The notes under the pieces: model-generated | Told to the model about the DNA's origin: nothing | The model's input: the letters and a program-made list of their open reading frames with translations, nothing else | The model's database searches: none | Shown: positions 9,406-18,493 of the stretch, piece by piece | Layout of the letters: every line of letters begins with the position of its first letter | Numbering within the stretch: position 1 is the first letter of the stretch | Position numbers and translations under genes: made by a program | From: Candidatus Hodarchaeota archaeon | GTDB lineage: Archaea > Asgardarchaeota > Heimdallarchaeia > Hodarchaeales > Hodarchaeaceae | Length of the DNA: 41,922 bases | Direction: 5' to 3' | Assembly (NCBI GenBank): GCA_016839625.1 | Contig: JAEOTY010000323.1 | Location: forward strand, 1 to 41,922

Positions 9406-11298
9406 CTAACGCTTCTTAATTCCTATAACTGCAACTGCAGCAATTGTTACAATAATGACTACAATTCCTACAGGAATAGCAAAATCGTTGAAAAAATCGC
9501 TTTCATCTGCAAAAACTTGTACCCATACAAGATCCTGGTAGATTTGATTGCTAACTTGAATGACAAGTGTGAAGTTATGCATACCTACTTTAAGTGTTCC
9601 CAGTGACACTGAAACATTGGAGCTACTCTCTTCATACGTCACAAGATCATTATTCAACCTGACAGATATATTAGCATTGTCGTTTACTAGAATTGTCCAA
9701 ATTAGAGTATTGTTAACCTTTAGTTCTGCTTCTGTTCGAACAAGATCAGAAGGATGAGTGCTACCGATTATTACCTCTTTTTCAAGAAAATCTAACGACA
9801 GAAGAGGTGCATGATCTACTTGAGCATATTCCACTGAAACAACATAGAATGAATCGCCTATAAGATTATGGTCTTCATCTGTGGTACTAAATTTATCCCA
9901 ATAATTTCCGATTAAACCATCATCCCATCTGATATCGTCAAGGAAATAATAGGTCGTCTGAAATGATGTATATTCTGAACAGTTGATAAATGCATTTCCG
10001 ATAAACGACGTAAATTTAAAGCGAGCTAGATTGTCAAAAGATTCACCAAAAATAGCAAAACCACTAGTGTTGTTAAAGACGTTGTTAATCACCCAGGATC
10101 TATTGGAAGAGCTTTCCCCGCCTAAATTACCTGTGAAAATCAATCCAATACCGAAATTGGAGAATTTATTATTGTTGATAGAGAAAACTGTTGGGAAGTC
10201 ATAATTAACGATCCAGATGCAAAATTCTTGAATGTCTACAAACTCATTATATTGTATAATTGCGTTGGAAATCGAAGAAAAGATTAAGTATGGGCCACTG
10301 GGGTCATTTAGAGAAGGCGGAGTGGTTATCCCCCAAATCAACCCACTAAATTTATTATGTTCTATTAATATATCCCTTCCTGCCACATATGAACCAATTG
10401 TTAAACTTAAGAAAGAATTGTTCACAATTGTGATATTTTTTCCTTCTATTCTAATTCCTTCATCCGAATCCTCGAACAAATTGCCCTCGATCCAGACATC
10501 GTCAACTTCACAATAACATTTATCAGGATATATGTCAATAGCTATTTCTGAAATTTGGTCAAACTGGGAATTTCTAATCGAGATTTTATTACATTCGTAT
10601 AGAATAAGACCACTTTGACATATTTTATCAAAATTGCAATCAACAATGGAAACATTACTTGAATATCTACCTTGAATTCCATAACTATCTTTATCTGTCA
10701 GGTTGTTAAAATCACAGGTTGAGATCGAAGCATTATTTACGTTTTCAAGGGTCAACCCTGAAAATCCTGAAGTGAATGTTGAATTTGTTATTGTGACTTG
10801 ACTGTCTCTCAAGTCAAATCCGTGGTATCCTCTCCTTGTCCCTAATCCTATAAATGTGGAATTGACAACAATGACTACTCCCCTATTAAAGCTTAGAGAA
10901 CCCATTCCCCCTGTGGTTGTATTAAGGAAAATAATTGAATTGTAAATTTCTAATAGAGAATCACTCTCTATGGTTAACACAATATGATAGCTAGAATTCT
11001 TGGGAGCAAGTTCAATCGAACTACTGTTGATAACGAGGTGAGATGATTTATTTAATGTCATTGACTCATTTAGGATTAAGTGTGTGTTTTCCCATGATAC
11101 TGTGTTATTAAATTGCTGTTTATCATTAATTTTAACTTTTTGTTCTTCCGATTCCACAAGAAAAGGCGCATCGTCAGAATACAGACTTGGATTAATTGAT
11201 GGTCTAGATGGGGGTGCTGTGGTGGTATTGAAAGATAGAGATATTACTAGGATTATAAGTAGAGAATAAGGAACATAGCCATCTTTCACTAGAATCAT
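9406..11298 (-). CDS. NosD-like right-handed beta-helix surface protein, copy B
   Basis: A 630-residue paralogue of the downstream gene with the same plan: signal segment (about 10-28), a Pro/Ser-rich spacer, beta-helix coils, the NosD-type segment IRWDDGLIGNYWDKF, a domain ending in the shared VKVGMHNFTLVIQ-like strand, and a C-terminal membrane helix ending KKR. Cysteines occur in several coils (for example CEVDDVW, NKCYC) but not in a metal-site pattern I recognise. It is first in a two-gene unit, about 190 bases downstream of the ABC transporter genes on the same strand, so the whole set 16138-7481 may work together in surface export or assembly (inference). Confidence 0.85.
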   Translation of the reverse strand: MILVKDGYVPYSLLIILVISLSFNTTTAPPSRPSINPSLYSDDAPFLVESEEQKVKINDKQQFNNTVSWENTHLILNESMTLNKSSHLVINSSSIELAPKNSSYHIVLTIESDSLLEIYNSIIFLNTTTGGMGSLSFNRGVVIVVNSTFIGLGTRRGYHGFDLRDSQVTITNSTFTSGFSGLTLENVNNASISTCDFNNLTDKDSYGIQGRYSSNVSIVDCNFDKICQSGLILYECNKISIRNSQFDQISEIAIDIYPDKCYCEVDDVWIEGNLFEDSDEGIRIEGKNITIVNNSFLSLTIGSYVAGRDILIEHNKFSGLIWGITTPPSLNDPSGPYLIFSSISNAIIQYNEFVDIQEFCIWIVNYDFPTVFSINNNKFSNFGIGLIFTGNLGGESSSNRSWVINNVFNNTSGFAIFGESFDNLARFKFTSFIGNAFINCSEYTSFQTTYYFLDDIRWDDGLIGNYWDKFSTTDEDHNLIGDSFYVVSVEYAQVDHAPLLSLDFLEKEVIIGSTHPSDLVRTEAELKVNNTLIWTILVNDNANISVRLNNDLVTYEESSSNVSVSLGTLKVGMHNFTLVIQVSNQIYQDLVWVQVFADESDFFNDFAIPVGIVVIIVTIAAVAVIGIKKR

Positions 11299-11349
11299 TT
11301 TATTACCATCGTAAAATTCGATGAAAGTGTTATGGGAGTAAATTCTATT

Positions 11350-11367
11350 TCTCTCTTTTTTGAGAGA
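11350..11367 (-). repeat. Short inverted repeat upstream of beta-helix genes
   Basis: TCTCTC and GAGAGA form a 6-bp stem around a six-base T loop, extendable by one wobble and one A-T pair. It sits about 50 bases before the start of the gene at 11298, in the 189-base gap after the ABC genes. It could be a terminator for the ABC operon, a 5' leader hairpin, or an operator. Confidence 0.35.
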
Positions 11368-11487
11368 GAGTAAATGTCAATCCCAAGAATTACATTTAGA
11401 TATTATTGTTTTTGATAAATATTTCTTATTAATTCAAAAAATGAAGTTTCTGACCCAATTTGACTTTAAGATATTTGCTATTGCAAA

Positions 11488-12201
11488 TTAAAGCTCAGAG
11501 ATCGTGCCTTGTCTTAATAGGAATACTTTATCAGCGAGTTGAGCTGCTTCTGGATCGTGCGTTACCATAATAATGCTTGTATCTCCCTGGTTGGCAATTC
11601 TCCGAAAGATACTTAAAATAGCTTTCCCTGTTTGTGAATCTAAATCACCTGTTGGCTCATCTAACAGGAGTAATGGATTTCTATTTACTAATGCTCTTGC
11701 TATTGCAGTTCTCTGCTTTTCACCTCCAGAAATCTCATCTGGGAAATGGTGGGAACGGTCTCCTAACCCGACTATTTCAATAGCAGCTAGTGTTCTTTCT
11801 TCCATTTCAGCCAAATCTATCTTTTCTCTGCTCCAAATAAATGGTAATTCAACATTCTCTTTAACGGTCATAGTTGGAACTAGATAATGGTTTTGGAATA
11901 CAATTCCAATTTTATTAGATCGAAGAGATGCTTTTTCATTAGATTTTAAGCCAAGAATGTCTGTACCTTCTAAGAAAATGTGTCCTTCATCTTCTTTATC
12001 TAACAGACCAATTAGATTCAGTAAGGTAGTTTTACCACTACCTGAGGGACCCATGATCGCTGCCCATTCACCGATTTTAATGTTAAAAGTTACATCTTTT
12101 AACACTTCAAGCCTATTTTTTCCCTCACCATAGCTTTTTCTAATATGTTTAACGGATAGAATAGCTTCTTGCTTATTTTGAGATATGGTTGCCGAATTCA
12201 T
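11488..12201 (-). CDS. ABC transporter ATPase, LolD/MacB type
   Basis: A 237-residue nucleotide-binding subunit of an export or lipoprotein-release-type ABC system. It shows Walker A GPSGSGKT (51-58), Q-loop Q103, signature ISGGE (157-161), Walker B LLLLDEPTG (177-185) and switch His215 in VTHDPE. It follows the ATPase gene at 12204 with a two-base gap and has a strong GGAGG ribosome site about 7 bases before the ATG, so it is the last gene of the operon permease-ATPase-ATPase. In this family (LolD, MacB, FtsE) the ATPase drives FtsX-type permeases that act on envelope substrates rather than importing solutes. Confidence 0.93.
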   Translation of the reverse strand: MNSATISQNKQEAILSVKHIRKSYGEGKNRLEVLKDVTFNIKIGEWAAIMGPSGSGKTTLLNLIGLLDKEDEGHIFLEGTDILGLKSNEKASLRSNKIGIVFQNHYLVPTMTVKENVELPFIWSREKIDLAEMEERTLAAIEIVGLGDRSHHFPDEISGGEKQRTAIARALVNRNPLLLLDEPTGDLDSQTGKAILSIFRRIANQGDTSIIMVTHDPEAAQLADKVFLLRQGTISEL

Positions 12202-12203
12202 AA

Positions 12204-13241
12204 TTATTCCTCCGCAAATAATCTAAAACGGGAGAGAAAGCTACCACAATTCTGACAGAAACGATTTCCTGATGTGTTGCCATGACCACATAGTTGGCAT
12301 GTAATTTCTTTTACGGTAAGATCTGACGACGAAGCAAGATCTTCTGCACTAGCAACGGAGTTTAAGACTAATTTCTCCTTAGTGACGTTTACTGAGAATC
12401 CCCAAGGTGATCCAAGAGTTTTCATTAGTTCATCAGGCAGAAAGATTCTATTCTGAGCGTCTGGTACTAAAATCCGTGAATGATCAAGGGCGTGTAGGTT
12501 AGCTAATGTGTGATGTCCAATCAACATCCCATCAGAGAGCTCGAGTATTCGTGGTGTTCTTTTAGCCACTTGTGGAGAGTGAGTAACAATGAAAAAAGCT
12601 GTACCAAGAGTCTTGTTAATTTCTTCTAGAAGATCCAGAAAGGCTCCACTAGTGTCAAAATCGAGATTTCCTGTCGGTTCATCAGCTAGAACTATAAGCG
12701 GACGATTGATTAATGCGCTTGCAAGCGCGACACGCTGAATCTCGCCACCAGAAAGTTTAGTTGGAGATGATTTAGCCCTGTCTTCCAATCCTACTCGTTC
12801 TAGAAGTTCTAGAGCATATCTTTTCAGTTTTCTTCCATTTTTTATCTTTTCATTTATCAATCCTGCAAACATCACATTCTTGAGAACAGATAATTGAGGT
12901 AAGAGGAAAGGATTCTGAGAAAGGTAACCTAAAAATTCGTTCCGAACATCAGCTAGCTGAGACGCAGTAAAACCCGAGACTGAAGATTTTAGTGGCTCCC
13001 AATACACTGTTCCTGCGGTAGGTAACATTAAACCGCCCAAAATCTTCAATAATGTAGTCTTTCCGCTTCCTGAAGGACCAATGCACCCAACTAGCTCGCT
13101 CTTGTGAATTGCGAGACTTATACCCCTCAAAGCAACATGTTCGATTTTCTCGGACTGATAAATCTTGTAGACATTAAACATTGCTACAATTAAATCACTT
13201 GGTAATTCTTCAGTCGGGTCGTAGATTAGTTTTCGTAACAT
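12204..13241 (-). CDS. ABC transporter ATPase with C-terminal zinc ribbon
   Basis: A 345-residue ATPase. The N-terminal ~240 residues are a LolD/MacB-type domain with Walker A GPSGSGKT (55-62), signature LSGGEIQ, Walker B VLADEPTGNLD and the switch histidine in VTHSPQ. A further ~100 residues end in a four-cysteine zinc ribbon: C315, C318, C329 and C332 (CQLC...CQNC). This extension is not part of ordinary LolD/MacB ATPases. It starts eight bases after the permease gene. Two different ATPases in one operon suggest that a heterodimer powers the single double-FtsX permease (inference). Confidence 0.92.
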   Translation of the reverse strand: MLRKLIYDPTEELPSDLIVAMFNVYKIYQSEKIEHVALRGISLAIHKSELVGCIGPSGSGKTTLLKILGGLMLPTAGTVYWEPLKSSVSGFTASQLADVRNEFLGYLSQNPFLLPQLSVLKNVMFAGLINEKIKNGRKLKRYALELLERVGLEDRAKSSPTKLSGGEIQRVALASALINRPLIVLADEPTGNLDFDTSGAFLDLLEEINKTLGTAFFIVTHSPQVAKRTPRILELSDGMLIGHHTLANLHALDHSRILVPDAQNRIFLPDELMKTLGSPWGFSVNVTKEKLVLNSVASAEDLASSSDLTVKEITCQLCGHGNTSGNRFCQNCGSFLSRFRLFAEE

Positions 13242-13249
13242 TTTAGACC

Positions 13250-16138
13250 TTACTCTCCTCTTAGTATGTTGGTTATTTGTAAACTATAAACTTTCTTCAA
13301 AGGAATGGCAGCTGCTATGATAATGACAAGAGTCACTATAGCTAGTGTTGACGCTAACACGATTGGATCTAATGTTAATTCCAATAAAAAGACATTATAA
13401 GGACCAACTGTAATGCTTCGTGTTAATATCAGGAATCCTAAAGCGAAAAAGATACCAGTCATCACTCCAAGGATTAATCCAAGTGCAATTAGAAAAAGCG
13501 ACTCAATAAAAGCCATATAGGAAATCCTTCGTTGAGTGGCTCCGAATGCCTGAAAAACAGCGAATTCATTTAACCGTTCAGCAACTAGGTATTGATAAAA
13601 AACCGCAATACCAATTAAACTAATTAAAATGGCCCCCAAAAAATTTAGTGACAGAATTCCCTGTACACCAGCTAATTTCAAAAAATTCTGTTGATATTCT
13701 AATACTGAATCTGAAGTATAAATTGTTCGTACAGAATCAATCTTTTTCAATTCAGTTGTTACAGAGGATAATTGATTAGGGCTGTTGACACGGACTAGGA
13801 AAGTATTTGCTTCCTCATTCCCAAATGAAGTCAAGAAATCTTCGTGTACTATTGCAAAACCGCCAAAAGTATATGTTCCCTTGCTTATCCCTCCCATGTA
13901 TAGGGGCCCTATTCCTGGGGCGCTGTCGATGATGGCTCTTATTGAAAAAGGATACATTGCATTATAACCTGGTAATATACCCAAGACATTTATAGTCTGT
14001 CCGACATCCCATTTGTATAAATCTGTTAGATATTGGTTCATAATTATGTTATGTTCCCAACCTGATGGTATGGATACGTTCTCATCCGCTTCGTTCAATG
14101 AATACCAAAGTCTATTAGATGGAGGTCCTTTGATAACAGATAGTGAATATAAACTAGAAATATTGAAGTACTTATTTGGGTTTACACCGATTAATCTAAA
14201 AGAATAATCTCCTACAGTTACGTCCCGATGAGGAAAACCGACACATACACTGACACCATTGATTGACTCGATCAGGTCAGTAAAGTTTCCTGAATTTACA
14301 CCACTTGTAATGACTTTGAGATCTCCCCCATTCACATAAGTCGCGTTTTTATTGTTATTCGCTTGAATAGTCTCAAAATAAACTAATGTAAACGATAATA
14401 GACTAATCGTAAGAGTCAATAGGGCCAAAAAACTCAGATACTGTCCTCTACGACGGAAGAGGTTTAACCAAGTGAGTCGTCTTCGAGGATTAGAAAATAT
14501 CTTTATTGACTCAAAAAAGGTTTGAATTACTTGTAAACAAAATTGAGGAGCGTAGAATGAGAAGAATATCCATATAAGTATTAAAACGATAGAAACTATT
14601 GGAACCAATTGAAGATTCAGTCCTGCAGTTCCAAATTCACTGAGAATAATTGGTCCAATTATCGTAAATAATAAATAGATCACTAATCCGCCTAGTAGAA
14701 TTTTGAGGGAACTTTTTCTGACTGAGGCACTGGTTATTACTCTGCTACTAGGAGTTACACCTTCTAATTGCTGTAATTGTCTAATTATTTTTCCAAATCT
14801 TGCTAGAACATATAAATAATTGAATAATACGACTATAATAACTCCTATAATCCATAATCCACTCTTAGTTTCAAATAATAAAGTTAATCCTGATCCAAGC
14901 TTGAAATTACTGAATTCTAAAAAGTCCCCTACTGCCAATAGAACGTCGAGGAATACAGTTCCTCCAATAAATCCAAATATAGTACCAACAACGGTTAAAA
15001 AACCGAACTCAACGCCTTGTATTGAGAAGATTTTTGTATCAGTTGTTCCACGTAATCTTAAATAATAAAATTCTTCGATTCTATTGTTTAGAAGATGAGG
15101 AATCAATGCTAGATAGAAAATCTCGGCAAGAATGAGAAAAGGCAATAAGAGTAGCAGCAAAACGACTCGTGATTGCTCGAAATAAAATAATACCGAGTGC
15201 ATTTCTTGAGCTTGGACATCGACATTTAAGCGACCCTGCAATTTAATTCGACTAGCTAGGTGATCTATCTGGGGGACTACTTGACTCGGACGTAATTGTG
15301 CAAGCTCACTCCTAGCCACTCGCACAAAAAGTGTGGGGAAAAAACCATTTTCCTCCATTGTAGGAACGAGTCCCTCGATGAGTAAATCATGCGAGACAAA
15401 TATCCCATCTCCTAAGGTTTCTTGATAGAATTCTAGACCAAAAGCAGATTGCGTTTGAGTCGGCGTTCGATCGAAAATTGCATTGATAGTCATACCTTCG
15501 AAAGCATATGGTTGAAGACCCCATAACGCGTCTACTAAATCTGGTAAAAATTGTGTTGCAATGGAAAAATCGATTGTAGATCCGATTTCATAGGTGTCAT
15601 TTGTCTTTTCCTCAATATGCTTCAGCATCCTCCGAGAAATGATTACTCCTGAATTGTCACTATTAAATGAGACTGTACTACCTTCCTCAAATTCCAGCAT
15701 TAATTGAATATTCTTTATGTAATCATTGGGGACGAAAAAAACCCCATCACTTAAATCGTCTCTACTTATATAGAAATCACTTTCACTAGCAGGTGGATCA
15801 ATAACACTCAAATTAGGGTTTCGACCTTCAAGATTGTAGAGGAACATACAACGGTGAATTATGCTTGCGCTTTCAACTAGTGGCTCTGTTTCTAGGTATT
15901 CTTGTAAGAGATTCAACTGATCTTCTTGATAATAGATTTCAGAGATTTTAATTTCAAATCCCCGTTTCTCAAAAGTAGAATCGATAACTATCTCTGGAGA
16001 TGCTTCTAACCATCCAAGCATCGCAACTGTTGCGCTTAAAATGAGAACAATAGAAAAAAGAACAGTCATTGAACGAAGAAAATTTGATCGAATACTATGA
16101 TATACGAATCCTGAGACAAACTTAAATGTCATCCACAT
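13250..16138 (-). CDS. FtsX/MacB-type ABC permease, double module
   Basis: A large permease of about 962 residues. After a first membrane helix there is a long external domain, then three helices (LLLLLLLPFLILAEIFY, GFLTVVGTIFGFIGG and WIIGVIIVVLFNYLY regions), two central helices, a second FtsX unit beginning QYLSFLALLTLTISLLS with its own external domain, and three closing helices. This is the two-unit arrangement of big MacB/LolC-like permeases. The frame is open to a TTG at 16252, but I prefer ATG 16138: GGAG lies 10 bases before it and the protein then begins MWMTFKFVSG, right at the first helix; the extra 38 residues are charged and precede no recognisable domain. Operon with both ATPases downstream. 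Confidence 0.88.
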   Translation of the reverse strand: MWMTFKFVSGFVYHSIRSNFLRSMTVLFSIVLILSATVAMLGWLEASPEIVIDSTFEKRGFEIKISEIYYQEDQLNLLQEYLETEPLVESASIIHRCMFLYNLEGRNPNLSVIDPPASESDFYISRDDLSDGVFFVPNDYIKNIQLMLEFEEGSTVSFNSDNSGVIISRRMLKHIEEKTNDTYEIGSTIDFSIATQFLPDLVDALWGLQPYAFEGMTINAIFDRTPTQTQSAFGLEFYQETLGDGIFVSHDLLIEGLVPTMEENGFFPTLFVRVARSELAQLRPSQVVPQIDHLASRIKLQGRLNVDVQAQEMHSVLFYFEQSRVVLLLLLLPFLILAEIFYLALIPHLLNNRIEEFYYLRLRGTTDTKIFSIQGVEFGFLTVVGTIFGFIGGTVFLDVLLAVGDFLEFSNFKLGSGLTLLFETKSGLWIIGVIIVVLFNYLYVLARFGKIIRQLQQLEGVTPSSRVITSASVRKSSLKILLGGLVIYLLFTIIGPIILSEFGTAGLNLQLVPIVSIVLILIWIFFSFYAPQFCLQVIQTFFESIKIFSNPRRRLTWLNLFRRRGQYLSFLALLTLTISLLSFTLVYFETIQANNNKNATYVNGGDLKVITSGVNSGNFTDLIESINGVSVCVGFPHRDVTVGDYSFRLIGVNPNKYFNISSLYSLSVIKGPPSNRLWYSLNEADENVSIPSGWEHNIIMNQYLTDLYKWDVGQTINVLGILPGYNAMYPFSIRAIIDSAPGIGPLYMGGISKGTYTFGGFAIVHEDFLTSFGNEEANTFLVRVNSPNQLSSVTTELKKIDSVRTIYTSDSVLEYQQNFLKLAGVQGILSLNFLGAILISLIGIAVFYQYLVAERLNEFAVFQAFGATQRRISYMAFIESLFLIALGLILGVMTGIFFALGFLILTRSITVGPYNVFLLELTLDPIVLASTLAIVTLVIIIAAAIPLKKVYSLQITNILRGE

Positions 16139-16342
16139 TTCATATTGACTCCATGTTTCTGAAATTGTTGAGGAGATAAGACTGATATCTTCCCAAGCGT
16201 TTTTTGCCTTTTTTCCTCTGCGTTTTATAAAAATGCTATGTTCCGTGCACAAAAAAACGGTGAGAATTTCATCGATTTTGCTTCAGTTTGTAGCTGAATT
16301 GTATGGATCCTTTCTTGAATGGACTACTTTTTAAATTTCTAT

Positions 16343-16840
16343 TTATTCAATGTCAACAAAACGATAATGAAATTTTGTGTTATTTATCTCTAAAAGTGCA
16401 ACCGTATTGCGAGGAGCAAAATATTTATCCGTTGGAGAACCTGGATTTATAAAAAGGATTTCATCCTCAACTTTCGCCATCGGTATGTGTGTATGCCCAC
16501 TCACAATTATTTCAGGTAGTAGATCATTTTTGAATTCATTTTTTACTCTTTGTAGATACCCCGAGAGCCCTCCACTACCATGAGTGAGGCCAATTAAGAT
16601 CTTTTCAACCTTAACTGTTAATTTCTTTGGAAACCGTGTTTTTACCTCTTTTTGACACATATTCCCACAAACTGCATGAAGAGGCGCGATTTCTTCAAGA
16701 ATAGAAGCAACTCCTAATTCTTCAAAGTCACCTGCATGTAGAATCATATCGACCTTTTCAAATGCAGAGATTACAGGTTGTGGAATAGTTTTACGACGAG
16801 AGGGAATATGTGTGTCGGATATCAAACCTAAAACTTTCAT
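16343..16840 (-). CDS. YfcE/MJ0936-type metallophosphoesterase
   Basis: A 165-residue phosphodiesterase of the calcineurin-like superfamily. The two-metal site is complete: D9 and H11 in SDTH, D38 in HAGDF, N60 in CGN, H87 in THGSG, and H116 and H118 in SGHTH. The size fits the small YfcE/MJ0936 group, whose members cleave model phosphodiesters with Mn or Ni; physiological substrates are generally unknown. It begins 14 bases after the EutA-type gene and is probably co-transcribed with it. Three cysteines near 58-62 (VCGNMC) are a local oddity where the family more often has GNCD. Confidence 0.92.
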   Translation of the reverse strand: MKVLGLISDTHIPSRRKTIPQPVISAFEKVDMILHAGDFEELGVASILEEIAPLHAVCGNMCQKEVKTRFPKKLTVKVEKILIGLTHGSGGLSGYLQRVKNEFKNDLLPEIIVSGHTHIPMAKVEDEILFINPGSPTDKYFAPRNTVALLEINNTKFHYRFVDIE

Positions 16841-16854
16841 AATTTAGACACCTC

Positions 16855-18303
16855 TTAACCATAGATCAAAGATTTAACTACTACAGGAAAAACTCTATCT
16901 CCAATAATAGGTTCTCCAATATCAATGAAGTCACCTTCTTTCAAATCAATTTCATCAATAGAGAGGATTCCATTTCTTATACGTGTTTCTCGAAACAGAA
17001 CATTTCCCACTGAATTACCAATGTCGGTATCAAATACTAGGATTAACGGTCTATCATTAGCTATAGTATTAGGTAAAGCATTAACCACTCCTTGAGAGAA
17101 AATAGTGAGTTTTTCATATACCGTACGAACGGGGTCATGAAATGCCAGAGCTATAGGTTCCTTCCCCTCAATAATATCAAGTCTTCTCAAAGCAGCTGTG
17201 ATTTGATCTGTAACATATTCTTTTGCAAGAAATTGTCTTTGAATTATTGGCGTAACTATTGGGAGATTTTTAATTGGTAGAATCTCTTCACGAGTGTCAG
17301 GTGACATAAATGTTGTGGATCCACTTACCTGAAGTGTGTATTCGCTTGCACCAATGACGGTAGCTCTAATCTTTTCTGGTACTTCTACTAAACGGCGTTT
17401 TGATTCCTTAAAATTTGATTTGATGCGAAAACCTACCTGTTCCCCAAGGTCATTATAGTTTTTATCATCTTTACTGTAAATAAACTCTGCAACTCCTCCA
17501 GAAAAACTCCACAGAGGATTTCCTGTAAAACTTTCCAGAGGTAATTGAGCTGTTATCATGAGTTTTTTGGAAAGCAATGACACTTTCTGTCCTGTAATAA
17601 CTTCTATTAAAGCGGATGCCAATTCATAAGCAATTTTATTCTTTTTTTGTTGAGTAACGGTATCTCCTAGATTTAAATTCAATTTACAATATTCTAATGT
17701 GATTTCTCCAGCAGGTTCTATTTTAATTATCTCATCTTTTTCATTAAAAACGAAAAGTCGTCCTCCTACATTAATACAAGCTGTTGTTGTTATCTCTCCG
17801 TTATTAATTACAGCAATATTTGAGGTTCCCCCTCCTACGTCAGTATGAATAACTTTACAAGAATGGTTTTTAGAATATTTTACTGCTCCTGATCCATGTG
17901 CAGAAATTATTGATTCAAAATTAGGTCCTGCACTGGCGGCTACAAATTTACCTGTCTCCTGAGCTAGAATTTCAATAATATGTTCGGCATTTTCTTTCTT
18001 GGCTGATTCTCCAGTGATTATAACAGCACCTGTATCAATTTCTGTAATGTCTTTACCAGCTTTTTCGTATTCTTTTAATAAATAATGGGTTAGTTCATCC
18101 AAATTAATCTCATTTTTATCTGTGAGTGGAGTGAAAAAGATTTTTCCGCGGTACTGAATATTTCTCTCTGCTACATGATATTTTTCTGTTCTTGAGGTTG
18201 GATCTTTCTTTAACACTAATTCTGAGAAAATTAAATGAGAGGTACTAGTTCCTATATCAATTCCAACGCTAGAAATTATCTTAACTCCTTTTGGTTGTTG
18301 CAT
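16855..18303 (-). CDS. eutA: EutA-type ethanolamine ammonia-lyase reactivating factor
   Basis: A 482-residue ASKHA-fold ATPase. The phosphate-1 loop is GIDIGTSTSHLIFSEL (13-28), the second phosphate loop is HTDVGGGTSNIAVI, and INVGGRLF follows, all as in EutA. E. coli EutA is 467 residues, so the length agrees. EutA reactivates ethanolamine ammonia-lyase by ATP-dependent exchange of inactivated adenosylcobalamin. No EutB, EutC or microcompartment genes occur in the window; the only operon partner is the phosphodiesterase downstream. It may serve an enzyme encoded elsewhere or another B12 enzyme (inference). A TnpB gene lies directly upstream on the same strand. Confidence 0.88.
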   Translation of the reverse strand: MQQPKGVKIISSVGIDIGTSTSHLIFSELVLKKDPTSRTEKYHVAERNIQYRGKIFFTPLTDKNEINLDELTHYLLKEYEKAGKDITEIDTGAVIITGESAKKENAEHIIEILAQETGKFVAASAGPNFESIISAHGSGAVKYSKNHSCKVIHTDVGGGTSNIAVINNGEITTTACINVGGRLFVFNEKDEIIKIEPAGEITLEYCKLNLNLGDTVTQQKKNKIAYELASALIEVITGQKVSLLSKKLMITAQLPLESFTGNPLWSFSGGVAEFIYSKDDKNYNDLGEQVGFRIKSNFKESKRRLVEVPEKIRATVIGASEYTLQVSGSTTFMSPDTREEILPIKNLPIVTPIIQRQFLAKEYVTDQITAALRRLDIIEGKEPIALAFHDPVRTVYEKLTIFSQGVVNALPNTIANDRPLILVFDTDIGNSVGNVLFRETRIRNGILSIDEIDLKEGDFIDIGEPIIGDRVFPVVVKSLIYG

Positions 18304-18445
18304 TAGTTAATCTACTTCCTAAGATGCACTCTATGGTGGATTCTGCAATATTTTGTGGAATTTGGAAACAAAACATAGTCAACGATTTTGTTTGGGAGAA
18401 AGTGAGCAATATCCTAAAAATAATTATTATGATTGGACGAATTAC

Positions 18446-18477
18446 GCACAAATGAATCAGTTGATTAAATGTTGTGC
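18446..18477 (-). ncRNA. Hairpin downstream of tnpB, possible omega/reRNA end
   Basis: GCACAA and TTGTGC enclose a second small stem AATC/GATT, forming a nested hairpin that starts about 16 bases after the tnpB stop. In IS605/IS1341-type elements the right end and the guide RNA of TnpB lie exactly there, overlapping the end of the gene. The RNA itself and the exact element boundary are not provable from sequence alone. Confidence 0.35.
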
Positions 18478-18493
18478 TGACATACACCACATG

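Noticed and set aside
16139-16252. N-terminal extension of the FtsX permease from TTG 16252
   Set aside because: No ribosome site, charged sequence without a domain, and a better ATG at 16138 with GGAG ten bases before.
18281-18490. 69-residue frame between eutA and tnpB
   Set aside because: It overlaps the eutA start and the putative right end of the TnpB element, and the composition is not protein-like.
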